Of a DNA stretch of 64,000 bases, positions 34,222 through 42,709 are shown piece by piece; position 1 is the stretch's first letter, and every line of letters starts with the position of its first letter. The translations under genes were made by a program, and so were the position numbers. Below the pieces are notes generated by a model, which searched no databases, was not told where the DNA came from, and saw nothing but the letters and a program-made list of their open reading frames with translations. This DNA comes from Rhizobium sp. C4 (lineage in GTDB: Bacteria > Pseudomonadota > Alphaproteobacteria > Rhizobiales > Rhizobiaceae), in NCBI RefSeq assembly GCF_021026315.1, contig NZ_JAJNCX010000002.1:434001-498000 (forward strand), read 5' to 3'.

Positions 34222-35258
34222 TGGCCTATCGCATTCAACGTCTCCCGTCCTCGACGCCACTGATCGCCTTTGCCGCCCGCGTGATCGCAGTTGTTCTGGC
34301 GCTGCTCGTCACGGCGCTGATCCTGGCAATCAGCGGGCATGACCCGATCGATCTTGCCGGGCAGGTGCTCTCCTCCTCTCTGCTCGACAGTTTCGGCCTT
34401 CAGGATCTCGGCGTGATCTTCATTCCGCTGATGCTGACGGGGCTTTCCGTCGCCGTCGCTCAGCAGATTGGCGCCTGGAATATCGGGGCTGAAGGGCAGT
34501 TCTATGCCGGTGCCTTCGCCGCGACCGCCATCGGTCTTTTCATTCCGGCACCAGATTGGCTGAGCCTGATCCTGATGGTGATCGGCGGCTTTGCGGCTGG
34601 GGCCATCTGGATTCTCGTGCCGACGCTCGCCAAGGCCTATGCGGATGTCAGCGAGTTGATCTCGACGCTGCTTCTCAATTTCGTTGCGGCGCTGATGGTC
34701 TATTATGTGGCGACCGGGCCTTGGCACGATCGGATGACCAATTCCTCGACGCCGAAGGTCGGGGCCGAAATTCCGGAATTCTGGGGCGCCATCCACTGGG
34801 GCTTCCCCATTGCCATTGTCTTTGCGATCGTTCTCGCTCTGGTCTTGAGCAACACGAAATGGGGCTATGAGGTCCGGCTTTCCGGCTCCAACCCGTCTGC
34901 GGCCGAATATGCCGGCATACCCGTTCGCCGGCATCTGATCATGGTCATGCTGCTTTCGGGCGCGATTGCCGGCTTTGCCGGCATGCTGGAAGTGGCCGGC
35001 ACGGTGCATCGCCTGCAAGGCGGGATTTCCAACAATTACGGCTATATCGGCATCATGGTCGCGGTTCTGGCGCGCGGCTCGCTGGTCGGCGTCATCTTTG
35101 CCGGGGCCTTCATGGCCTTCATCCAGAATTCCGGCATCATCCTGCAAACGCAGGGTCTCACGACATCGGCCGTGCTTGCCATGACGGGCCTCATCCTCTT
35201 CCTGACGGCAATCGGCGAAGAGCTTTCCTATTATCGCATCACCCGAGACAAGGTTTAG
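34221..35258 (+). CDS. Nucleoside/purine ABC transporter permease 1
   Basis: A 345-residue integral membrane protein with about eight to ten hydrophobic segments (VIAVVLALLVTALILAI, DLGVIFIPLMLTGLSVAVA, LSLILMVIGGFAAGAIWILV). The family segment VAQQIGAWNIGAEGQFYAGAF is a mark of BMP-type nucleoside permeases. The ATG overlaps the ATPase stop by one base, so the genes are coupled. It forms the membrane channel with the second permease. Confidence 0.92.
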   Translation: MAYRIQRLPSSTPLIAFAARVIAVVLALLVTALILAISGHDPIDLAGQVLSSSLLDSFGLQDLGVIFIPLMLTGLSVAVAQQIGAWNIGAEGQFYAGAFAATAIGLFIPAPDWLSLILMVIGGFAAGAIWILVPTLAKAYADVSELISTLLLNFVAALMVYYVATGPWHDRMTNSSTPKVGAEIPEFWGAIHWGFPIAIVFAIVLALVLSNTKWGYEVRLSGSNPSAAEYAGIPVRRHLIMVMLLSGAIAGFAGMLEVAGTVHRLQGGISNNYGYIGIMVAVLARGSLVGVIFAGAFMAFIQNSGIILQTQGLTTSAVLAMTGLILFLTAIGEELSYYRITRDKV

Positions 35259-35267
35259 GAGAGCGTC

Positions 35268-36203
35268 ATGGATCTGATTACCGGACTGCTGACAACCGCG
35301 TTTCTCGCCGGCGGCGTGCTGGCGCTGGCGGCCATTGGTGAAGTGCTGGCCGAGCGCGTCGGCGTCGTCAATCTCGGCGTCGAGGGCTTGATGGCCATGG
35401 GCGCCGTCACAGGCATTGCTGCCGTTTCGGCAACGCATTCGCCGGTGCTGGGTTTCCTCGCCGCGCTTGCCGTGGGCGCGCTCTTCGGCGCGGCCTTCGC
35501 TTTCGCCACCGTCATGATCAAGGCAAACCAGGTGCTTTGCGGCCTCGCCCTGACGCTGATGGGCACAGGCCTTGCCCAGACGATCGGCCGTGGCTATTCC
35601 GGCATGCCGGCGGCGGCGACTTTCCAGCCGATTACCATACCGCTGCTGTCCGACATTCCGGTTCTCGGCAAAGCCTTCTTCTCGCAGAATATCCTGATTT
35701 ATCTCATCTATCTGATCCTGCCGATCGGGCTCAGCTATCTGATGTTCTACACCCGCCACGGCATGAACATGCGCGCAGTCGGCGAAAACCCGGCAGCTGC
35801 CGATGCGGCGGGCATATCGGTCAACACGATGCGCTTCTGCTACGTGACGGCGGGTGCGGCACTTGCCGGCGGAGCCGGGGCCTATCTGACGCTCGCCTTC
35901 GTACCCTCCTGGTCGGATGGCGTGATTGCCGGACGCGGCTGGATCGCCGTCGCGCTGGTCATTTTTGCGGGCTACCGGCCGGGCATGGCGGCGCTTTCCG
36001 GCCTGCTTTTCGGTCTGATCACCGCGCTCGGGTTTGTCGGGCAGGCGAGGGGCTGGCCGATTGCGCCGGCCTTCCTCTCCATGCTGCCTTATCTCGGAAC
36101 GCTTGGCTTCATCATCGTGCCGGTCATCGCCTGGCAGAAGATGCGCCGCGCCATGGCGGCCCCGGCAGCACTGGGCGAGCCCTATTATCGAAATGTGCGC
36201 TAG
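35268..36203 (+). CDS. Nucleoside/purine ABC transporter permease 2
   Basis: A 311-residue membrane protein, paralogous in fold to permease 1, with the family segment EVLAERVGVVNLGVEGLMAMGAV near the N-terminus and GMNMRAVGENPAAADAAGISV in the cytoplasmic loop. About eight hydrophobic segments are visible. AGGAGAG precedes the ATG, nine bases after permease 1. It completes the importer. Confidence 0.92.
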   Translation: MDLITGLLTTAFLAGGVLALAAIGEVLAERVGVVNLGVEGLMAMGAVTGIAAVSATHSPVLGFLAALAVGALFGAAFAFATVMIKANQVLCGLALTLMGTGLAQTIGRGYSGMPAAATFQPITIPLLSDIPVLGKAFFSQNILIYLIYLILPIGLSYLMFYTRHGMNMRAVGENPAAADAAGISVNTMRFCYVTAGAALAGGAGAYLTLAFVPSWSDGVIAGRGWIAVALVIFAGYRPGMAALSGLLFGLITALGFVGQARGWPIAPAFLSMLPYLGTLGFIIVPVIAWQKMRRAMAAPAALGEPYYRNVR

Positions 36204-36243
36204 CTGAGTGCCTGCGACGCGATTAAAGTAACTGAATGTCGAA

Positions 36244-36277
36244 TGCGCCCCAAGCCGACTAGATGTCGGGTGGCGCA
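36244..36277 (+). other. Nested hairpin between permease 2 and oxygenase copy 2
   Basis: An outer 6-bp stem (36244-36249 with 36272-36277) encloses an inner 5-bp stem (36255-36259 with 36265-36269). Both stems are perfect. There is no T-run, so it is more likely an RNA structure that attenuates or stabilises transcripts than a strong terminator. Confidence 0.45.
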
Positions 36278-36325
36278 GCGATCAACTAACATTTTAGAAT
36301 GCGGTCCGCTGGAAAGGGTAAGATC

Positions 36326-37183
36326 ATGGTTCAGGCAAGTGACAAGGCGTCCATTGATCAGTGGTATGTTATCGATACTGAAGCACAGATCCCCTTTGGG
36401 ACGTCAAGTAACCGGCTGCTGGGCTTCGACCTCAAGGTGGTGCGCAGCAAGACGGACGGTGTGACGGTCTATTGTGCCGGTCGTGACGAAGCACTGCCGA
36501 TCCGCCAGCGCTTCGGTTTCATCTGGACAACGCTTGGCACGCCGGAGCGCGACGTATTCCCGATGCCGGAAGCCGATGAGCCTGATAGGCGCTATGTGCC
36601 CTGCGGCGTGGTGGCCGTGAACGCCTCAGGCCTTCGCATTGTCGAGAACTTCCTCGACATGGCGCATTTCCCCTTCGTCCATACGGATATCCTGGGCTCC
36701 GAACCGCATACCGAAGTCGAGCATTACAATGTCGAGATCCGTCGTGACGTGGACGAGGTCTGGGCGACAAATTGCCAGTTCTTCCAGCCGCAGGCAGCCC
36801 TGTCGGCAAAGGAGGGCATCATGACGCAATATATCTATCGCGTGATGACGCCGTTCACGACGCTGCTTTACAAGACCTGCCCGAATTCGGCCAATCGCTG
36901 GGATCTGATCTGCCTCTTCGTGCAGCCCGTCGATGTCGACCGCTGCCGTGCGCATCCGGTCATGTATCTGATCGATGATGTCTCGACGACCAGCTCGCTG
37001 ATCGAGTTCCAGCAGCTCATCTTCCTTCAGGACCGCATCATTCTGGAAAACCAGCGCCCGGTTCTCTTGCCGCTGGAGCCACGCTCGGAAATACCGACAC
37101 GGGCGGATGCCTCCTCCATCGCCTATCGCCGCTGGCTGAAGGAAAAAGGCGTGACCTACGGCACCAGCCTTCAAGCCGCGTGA
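36326..37183 (+). CDS. Rieske-less oxygenase catalytic protein (NdmC-like), copy 2
   Basis: A 285-residue paralogue of 21493-22362, read in the opposite arm of the locus. It keeps the iron site ENFLDMAHFPFVHTDILG and the segment EIRRDVDEVWATNCQFFQP almost unchanged, and also FLQDRIILENQRPVLLP and SIAYRRWLKEKG at the end. It likewise lacks any Rieske Cys/His pairs. The ATG at 36326 follows AAAGGG and opens the conserved start DQWYVIDTEAQ. It lies just after the importer and overlaps the guanine deaminase gene, which points to oxidation of an imported purine. Copies 1 and 2 may form a heteromer or have different substrates. Confidence 0.82.
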   Translation: MVQASDKASIDQWYVIDTEAQIPFGTSSNRLLGFDLKVVRSKTDGVTVYCAGRDEALPIRQRFGFIWTTLGTPERDVFPMPEADEPDRRYVPCGVVAVNASGLRIVENFLDMAHFPFVHTDILGSEPHTEVEHYNVEIRRDVDEVWATNCQFFQPQAALSAKEGIMTQYIYRVMTPFTTLLYKTCPNSANRWDLICLFVQPVDVDRCRAHPVMYLIDDVSTTSSLIEFQQLIFLQDRIILENQRPVLLPLEPRSEIPTRADASSIAYRRWLKEKGVTYGTSLQAA

Positions 37184-38577
37184 CAGCGATGATGCTGAGA
37201 AATGCATGGCTGCTTGCCAGAGGTTTCCACGCGCCCGTGTGTGGCGACGTTGAGGTTCTGGACGACACGCTGATCGAGATCGATGCGGATGGTGTCATTG
37301 GTGACGTCGTTCGCCCGACCGAAGCCCGATATGAAGTGCTGAAGTCCGCGATCGAAGGGCAGGGCATTCTGCATCGACTGCCGGAGGGCTGCTATATCCT
37401 GCCCGGCTTTGTCGATTGCCATGTCCATGCGCCGCAATATCCGCAGCTGGGCTCGGCGCTGGATGTGCCGCTGGAAGTGTGGCTCCACAAATACACGTTC
37501 CCCCTTGAGGCGCGCTTTGCCGATCTCGCCTATGCGCGCCGCGCTTATGATCTGCTGGTGGCCGATCTGCTTGCGAATGGAACGACGACGGCGCTCTATT
37601 TCGCGACCATCCATCAGGAGGCGACGCGGCTGCTCGCCGATATCTGCCTTGAGAAAGGCCAGCGTGCGCTGGTCGGCAAGGTGGCGATGGATCATCCCGA
37701 AAACTGCCCGGACTATTATCGCGACGCCTCGCCAGAGGCTGCCGTGGAGGGCACGCGGGCGCTGATCGACTATATCTTTGCCCATCCCGACAATGCGAGC
37801 GGCCTCGTGAAGCCGGTCATTACTCCGCGCTTCATTCCCGCCTGCACCGATGCGGCGCTGGAGGGCCTGGGGCAATTGGCGCAGGAATGCGGCTGCCATG
37901 TGCAGACCCATTGTTCGGAGAGCGATTGGGCGCATGGCTATGTGCTGGAGCGCCACGGCATGACCGATGCCGCTAGCCTTGATCGCTTCGGCCTTCTCGG
38001 ACGGCGGACGATGCTGGCGCATTCCAACTTCCTGACGGCCTCGGATATGGAGTTGCTGAAAGTCCGTGAGGCGGCTGTCGCGCATTGCCCGCTTTCCAAT
38101 TCCTTCTTCGCCGGCGCCGTGTTTCCGCTCCGCGCCGCGCTGGAAAAGGGGCTCCATATCGGCCTCGGCACGGATATTTCCGGCGGCCCCAGCGCCTCCA
38201 TGTTCGAGGCGAGCCGCAATGCGATCACGGTTTCGCGGATGCTGGAAACGGGTGTCGATCCGCAAAAGAGTGCGGCCGAGCGCGCGTCCGGTGCCCCTGC
38301 ACGGATCGATTTCCGCCATGCGTTCCATGTCGCAACCGCCGGCGGAGCGAAGGCGCTGGACCTGCCTGTGGGGCAATTTGCGCCGGGCTATGCCTTCGAT
38401 GCGATGCTGATCGATTGCAACGCGCCCGGCGGCACGATCCGCCTGTGGGATGAGGCGGAGACGAGCGATGATCTCTTGCAGCGGATCATCTTCACCGCGT
38501 CAAAGGGCAATATCGCCCAGGTCTGGGTGGCTGGCCGGGCGGTGGCCGGAACCGGGATTGCCGATCAGGCCGCGTGA
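37180..38577 (+). CDS. guaD: Guanine deaminase
   Basis: A protein of about 465 residues. Family marks are LPGFVDCHVHAPQYPQLGSA, EVWLHKYTFPLEARFAD, VQTHCSESDWAHGYV, MLAHSNFLT, AVAHCPLSNSFF and IGLGTDISGGPSASMFEA, which hold the His, Glu and Asp of the zinc site. GTG at 37180 overlaps the previous stop; the ATG at 37189 or 37192 could also be used, with no clear ribosome site for any. It converts guanine to xanthine, which the molybdenum hydroxylase in the leftward arm could then act on. Confidence 0.9.
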   Translation: MTAMMLRNAWLLARGFHAPVCGDVEVLDDTLIEIDADGVIGDVVRPTEARYEVLKSAIEGQGILHRLPEGCYILPGFVDCHVHAPQYPQLGSALDVPLEVWLHKYTFPLEARFADLAYARRAYDLLVADLLANGTTTALYFATIHQEATRLLADICLEKGQRALVGKVAMDHPENCPDYYRDASPEAAVEGTRALIDYIFAHPDNASGLVKPVITPRFIPACTDAALEGLGQLAQECGCHVQTHCSESDWAHGYVLERHGMTDAASLDRFGLLGRRTMLAHSNFLTASDMELLKVREAAVAHCPLSNSFFAGAVFPLRAALEKGLHIGLGTDISGGPSASMFEASRNAITVSRMLETGVDPQKSAAERASGAPARIDFRHAFHVATAGGAKALDLPVGQFAPGYAFDAMLIDCNAPGGTIRLWDEAETSDDLLQRIIFTASKGNIAQVWVAGRAVAGTGIADQAA

Positions 38578-38639
38578 CGCGAAAACCGTCCGAAGGCGCA
38601 CCTTCCGCATCCGGAATCTCGCGCCGCCGCGCGCCGTCC

Positions 38640-39533
38640 TCAGGGCACTTCTTTTCCGATTGCCAGCGTGTAGAGTTCAAACCAGGTCTGCCGGTCGATT
38701 TCGACCTTGGCAGCCTCGCCGATCTTCGCGATACGGGAAAGATTGTTGGTGCCGAGCACGGGCGCGATGCGGGCCGGATGTGCCAGCAGCCAGGCAACGG
38801 CCACGGCGGTTTCGGCAACGCCCTGTTCGCCGGCGATCCGCTTGAGTGCGGCGCTCAGCGCCGGCTTCGAACCATCCATCAGCCCGCCACCGCCAAGCGG
38901 CGACCATGCCATCGGCACGATCAGGCGTTCCTGCAGATAGGCGAGATCACCGTTGGTGAACGGGTCCGTGCAGGCGAGGCTCAGTTCGATCTGGTTGACG
39001 ACAAGGTTCTGCTCCATGGACGATTGCAGCAGCGAGAAATCCCAGGGGCGGAAATTGGAGACGCCGACGGCGCGCACCTTGCCCGATGCGACCAGTGCGT
39101 CCAGCGCCGTGCCGGTCTCGTCCGGGTCCATGAAAGGATCGGGGCGATGGATCAGCAGGAGGTCGACATGATCGGTGCCGAGTTCCTTCAGCGAGGCCTC
39201 GAGGGATGTGGTGATGTGGGCCGCACTCGTGTCGTAATATTTGAGGCGTGCAGCGGAATGCCGTCCGGCCGGCACGACGATATCGCATTTGGTGACGATC
39301 TCGATCTGGTCGCGCAGCGACGGCGTTGCCTTCAGCACGCGGCCGAACAGGCCTTCGACCGTGTAGCCGCCATAGATGTCGGCATGGTCCATCGTCGTGA
39401 TGCCCTGCGCAAGGCAGGCGTCGAGCTTGGCGCGGATATGCGCATCCGACGTATCCGTGTCATCGCCCAGCCGCCACATGCCGTAGACGAGGCGGCTGAA
39501 GGTGAGATCGTGTGTAATATCAATGCGTTCCAT
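38640..39533 (-). CDS. Aldo-keto reductase (coupled to the SsuD-type monooxygenase)
   Basis: A 297-residue AKR with the barrel pattern GMWRLGDDTDTSDA, TTMDHADIYGGYTVE (Asp and Tyr of the catalytic tetrad), IEIVTKCDIVV (Lys), and DLLLIHRPDP (His). The C-terminal cofactor loop is VLGTNNLSRI. It resembles the YdhF group. The start codon overlaps the stop of the monooxygenase by TGATG, so the two proteins are made together. Its likely job is to reduce the aldehyde formed when the monooxygenase removes sulfite from a sulfonate. Confidence 0.88.
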   Translation of the reverse strand: MERIDITHDLTFSRLVYGMWRLGDDTDTSDAHIRAKLDACLAQGITTMDHADIYGGYTVEGLFGRVLKATPSLRDQIEIVTKCDIVVPAGRHSAARLKYYDTSAAHITTSLEASLKELGTDHVDLLLIHRPDPFMDPDETGTALDALVASGKVRAVGVSNFRPWDFSLLQSSMEQNLVVNQIELSLACTDPFTNGDLAYLQERLIVPMAWSPLGGGGLMDGSKPALSAALKRIAGEQGVAETAVAVAWLLAHPARIAPVLGTNNLSRIAKIGEAAKVEIDRQTWFELYTLAIGKEVP

Positions 39534-40690
39534 CAGCGGCGAACTCCGGTTCCAAGAGGTGTCGCCGGGGTTTCGGCGGGCACACGTCCATATTCATGCG
39601 GCAGCGAACAGGTTTTCAGCTGCGGCAGAACCTTGGTGCCGAAATATTGCGCTTCGTCAAGATGCGGATAGCCGGACAGGATGAAAGCGCGGATGCCCAT
39701 CTTGCGATAGGCCTCCAGTTCGGACAGCACCTGATCGGTCGAACCGACGATCGCGGCCCCGCAGCCGGAGCGCGCCCGGCCGATGCCGGTCCAGAGATGC
39801 GGCTCGATATAGCCGAACTGGTCGGCCAGCTCGCGTGCGCGGGCCTGATGCGCCACGCCGAGCGAAATGGAATCATGCGCCCGCTCGCGGATCAGCTTGC
39901 CATATTCGTCGTCGAGCCTGGATACGAGGTGTTCTGCATAGTCCCGCGCTTCCTTCTCGGTGTCGCGGACGATCATGTGGACGCGCAGACCGTAGTCCAG
40001 CGTGCGGCCATGGGCAGCGGCGCGGGCGTGGACCGCCTTCATCCGCTCGGCGAGCTGTTCCTTCGTCTCCGGCCACATGAGATAGACGTCGCATTGCGCG
40101 CCGCAAAGCTCCAGCGCGTCGGGCGAATAGCCGCCGAAATAGAGCAGCGGGCCACCATTCTGCTGATAGGGCCTTGCAGGGTCGGTCGGCACGTTCTTGA
40201 AGTTATAAACCTCGCCCTCGAAGTCGATCCTGTCGCGCGTCCAGGCCTGGCGCAGGATTTCCACGACCTCGTGGCTGCGCCTGTAGCGGAAGGCGCTGTC
40301 GGCCACTTCGCCCGGGAAGTCGGAGGAGATGACATTCAGCGTCAGCCGGCCCTTCAGCATGTGGTCAAGCGTTGCGACCGTGCGCGCCAGCATGATCGGC
40401 TGCATCTCGCCGCAGCGGATGGCCGCCAGCATGTTGATCTTTTCGGTGATGGGCGCACACGCCGCGACGAAGGAGAGCGTATCCTGGCCCACCTGATAGG
40501 AGGAGGGGCAGAGAATGTTGCGGAAGCCTAAGCTTTCCGCCGTCTTCACGATGTCCGAGCAATGCTCGAAGCTGGAGCGCAGGTTCCCATCGGGTACGCC
40601 GAGATATTCATAGTCATCGGAACACAGAGCGGCGAACCACGACACTTCGGCGGCGTCGAGATCTGCGGATGTGACGGGAACGACCGTCAT
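39533..40690 (-). CDS. LLM-class FMNH2-dependent monooxygenase, SsuD (alkanesulfonate) type
   Basis: A 385-residue flavin-dependent monooxygenase. The C-terminal two-thirds follow SsuD closely: PLLYFGGYSPDALEL, CDVYLMWPETKEQLAERM, LRVHMIVRDT with the His in the SsuD-His228 position, LWTGIGRARSGCG, and FILSGYPHLDEAQYFG with the Tyr of the Tyr331 position. The loop carrying Cys54 in E. coli SsuD reads CPSSYQVGQD, with Val at that place. The family cleaves C-S bonds of sulfonates with reduced FMN and oxygen. No flavin reductase gene is adjacent; the MsuE-like protein at 61051 could serve. It heads an operon with the aldo-keto reductase. Confidence 0.88.
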   Translation of the reverse strand: MTVVPVTSADLDAAEVSWFAALCSDDYEYLGVPDGNLRSSFEHCSDIVKTAESLGFRNILCPSSYQVGQDTLSFVAACAPITEKINMLAAIRCGEMQPIMLARTVATLDHMLKGRLTLNVISSDFPGEVADSAFRYRRSHEVVEILRQAWTRDRIDFEGEVYNFKNVPTDPARPYQQNGGPLLYFGGYSPDALELCGAQCDVYLMWPETKEQLAERMKAVHARAAAHGRTLDYGLRVHMIVRDTEKEARDYAEHLVSRLDDEYGKLIRERAHDSISLGVAHQARARELADQFGYIEPHLWTGIGRARSGCGAAIVGSTDQVLSELEAYRKMGIRAFILSGYPHLDEAQYFGTKVLPQLKTCSLPHEYGRVPAETPATPLGTGVRR

Positions 40691-40726
40691 GATTTTCCTC
40701 CCGGAGGTGCATTTTTCTCTTGCGTA

Positions 40727-40742
40727 ACATCAAGCTTGTTGT
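40727..40742. promoter_or_regulatory. Candidate GntR operator in the divergent promoter
   Basis: ACATCAAGCTTGTTGT, a palindrome with a single mismatched pair around CAAGCTTG, lies between the monooxygenase start (40690) and the GntR start (40853). Its place fits an autoregulatory operator. The link to GntR is inference. Confidence 0.4.
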
Positions 40743-40852
40743 AGATCAATGGTGTATCAATTTTTGCAGCATCGCCCCCGGATGTCGGTACGACACGTCG
40801 GAAAGGACGATGCGCCAGGAATAGTTTCGGCGGTTGGGAGGTCGCGGAAGCC

Positions 40853-41557
40853 ATGAATTCGACCGCAGGCAGCCTGCCCATCTATATCCAGATCGCCGAG
40901 CTTCTGGTGCGCGACATCGCTGCCAATCGGCTGATCGACGGTGAGCGTTTGCCGCCCGAGCGCGACATGGCGGCGGAGCTTGGAATCGCTGTAGGAACGC
41001 TGCGCAAAGCCTTGGCCGAATTGGAAAAACGCGGGCTTCTTGAGCGTCGGCAAGGCTCCGGCAATTACATTCGCGCCGTCAGCAATCCGCAAAGCGTCTA
41101 CGCCATGTTCCGCCTCGAACTGATCGAGGGCGGTGGCCTGCCGACGGCGGAAATCCTCAGTGTCGTGCGCCGCGAGAAGCCGGCGGATTTGCCGGACTTC
41201 GGTAAGTCATCCGAGGCCTGGCGCATCCGTCGCCTGCGCCGGCTCTCCGGCAAGCCCGCGGCGCTGGAGGAGATCTGGCTTGATGCCGGCGCCGCAGTGG
41301 GCTTCAAGGTCGAGGACCTGTCGGAATCGCTCTATCTCTATTATCGCCAGAAGCTCAAGCTCTGGATCGTGCGGGCGGAAGACCGCATGGGCCTTGGTTT
41401 CGTACCCGAATGGCGGCCGGACGAATTCGGCATGCCCGCCGGCGCGCCCGCGCCGCAGGTGCTGCGTATCAGTCATGACCAGCGTGGCGGCAAGGTGGAA
41501 GTCTCCCACACATGGTTTGACCCGGAAATCGCCCGCTATGTGGCGCGACTGAAATAG
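40853..41557 (+). CDS. GntR/HutC-family regulator with UTRA domain
   Basis: A 234-residue regulator. The winged HTH is in GERLPPERDMAAELGIAVGT followed by LRKALAELEKRGLLERRQGSG. The UTRA ligand domain follows (AWRIRRLRRLSGKPAALEEIWL, DLSESLYLYYRQKLKLWIVRAED). It is divergent from the monooxygenase operon and 19 bases upstream of a Gfo/Idh gene. It likely controls both and responds to a sugar or sulfosugar. Confidence 0.88.
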   Translation: MNSTAGSLPIYIQIAELLVRDIAANRLIDGERLPPERDMAAELGIAVGTLRKALAELEKRGLLERRQGSGNYIRAVSNPQSVYAMFRLELIEGGGLPTAEILSVVRREKPADLPDFGKSSEAWRIRRLRRLSGKPAALEEIWLDAGAAVGFKVEDLSESLYLYYRQKLKLWIVRAEDRMGLGFVPEWRPDEFGMPAGAPAPQVLRISHDQRGGKVEVSHTWFDPEIARYVARLK

Positions 41558-41576
41558 ACAGACAGCAGGAAGTCCA

Positions 41577-42692
41577 ATGACGACGTTGAATTACGGATTG
41601 ATCGGTTGCGGCATGATGGGGCAGGAGCATTTGCGCAATATTGCGCTTCTACCCGATGCGAGCGTTGCCGCCATTTTCGAGCCGGATGCCGGGATGCGCG
41701 CGATTGCCGCCGAGATGGCGCCGGGTGCCGCGATGGTCAATTCGATTGCCGATGTTCTGGCGGTCGATGCGGTCAACTGCCTGCTGATCGTCAGCCCGAA
41801 CTACATGCATCTGCGCCAACTTGAAGAGATCGCGGCAATCCGCCCGCTGCCCATTCTCTGCGAAAAGCCGCTTTTTACCGATCCGGACGATGCGCCGCGT
41901 CTCGCAGCCCTTCGTGCCGCTTACCCCGCGCCGATCTGGGTGGCGATGGAATATCGTTACATGCCGCCCGTTGCCCGGCTAGTGGAAGAGGCGGAGGCCG
42001 CGACTGGCGGCATCAGGATGCTGACCATTCGCGAGCATCGTTTTCCGTTCCTGGAAAAGGTCGGCGACTGGAACCGCTTCAACCGCAATACAGGCGGCAC
42101 ACTGGTCGAAAAATGCTGTCATTTCTTTGACTTGATGCGCTTCATTCTGAAATCGGATCCGGTGCGTGTCATGGCCTCGGGAGGCCAGTCGGTGAACCAT
42201 CTGGACGAGGTCTATGACGGCAAGCGCTCCGATATCTGGGACAATGCCTATGTGATCGTCGATTTCGCCTCCGGCGCACGCGCCATGCTGGAACTCTGCA
42301 TGTTTGCCGAGGGCGCCCGCTATCAGGAGGAGATTTCCGCCGTCGGGCCGAAGGGCAAGATCGAGGCGCATGTGCCGGGGCCGGGGCGCTTCTGGCCCGA
42401 CCATCTCGGCGAGCCGCCGGTGCCGCAGGTTGTCGTCTCGCCGCGCGAGCCGAAGGGGCCGCGACTGGTCGAAATCCCGGTTGATCAGCAACTGCTCGCC
42501 GCCGGCGATCACAACGGCTCGACCTTCTATCAGCATCAGCGCTTCCAGCGCGCCGCTCTTGGCGCGCAGCCGGTCGAGGTGACGCTGGAGGATGGCTGGT
42601 GGGCGGTCGCCATGGGCATGGCCGCGCAGCAGTCGGCAGCAACAGGCGAGGCGGTGCGTCTCGATCAGGTTGCCTACGGGGTCAAGCGTTGA
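41577..42692 (+). CDS. Gfo/Idh/MocA-family oxidoreductase (GntR operon)
   Basis: A 371-residue protein with NYGLIGCGMMGQEHLRN (Rossmann), ILCEKPLFTD (EKP motif) and GTLVEKCCHFFDLMRFI, where the substrate-binding Lys and His usually lie. It follows the GntR gene by 19 bases on the plus strand and converges with the Gfo/Idh set on the minus strand. The substrate is unknown, but a sugar hydroxyl is likely. Confidence 0.87.
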   Translation: MTTLNYGLIGCGMMGQEHLRNIALLPDASVAAIFEPDAGMRAIAAEMAPGAAMVNSIADVLAVDAVNCLLIVSPNYMHLRQLEEIAAIRPLPILCEKPLFTDPDDAPRLAALRAAYPAPIWVAMEYRYMPPVARLVEEAEAATGGIRMLTIREHRFPFLEKVGDWNRFNRNTGGTLVEKCCHFFDLMRFILKSDPVRVMASGGQSVNHLDEVYDGKRSDIWDNAYVIVDFASGARAMLELCMFAEGARYQEEISAVGPKGKIEAHVPGPGRFWPDHLGEPPVPQVVVSPREPKGPRLVEIPVDQQLLAAGDHNGSTFYQHQRFQRAALGAQPVEVTLEDGWWAVAMGMAAQQSAATGEAVRLDQVAYGVKR

Positions 42693-42709
42693 GCCGCGCA
42701 CTCAGGTGA

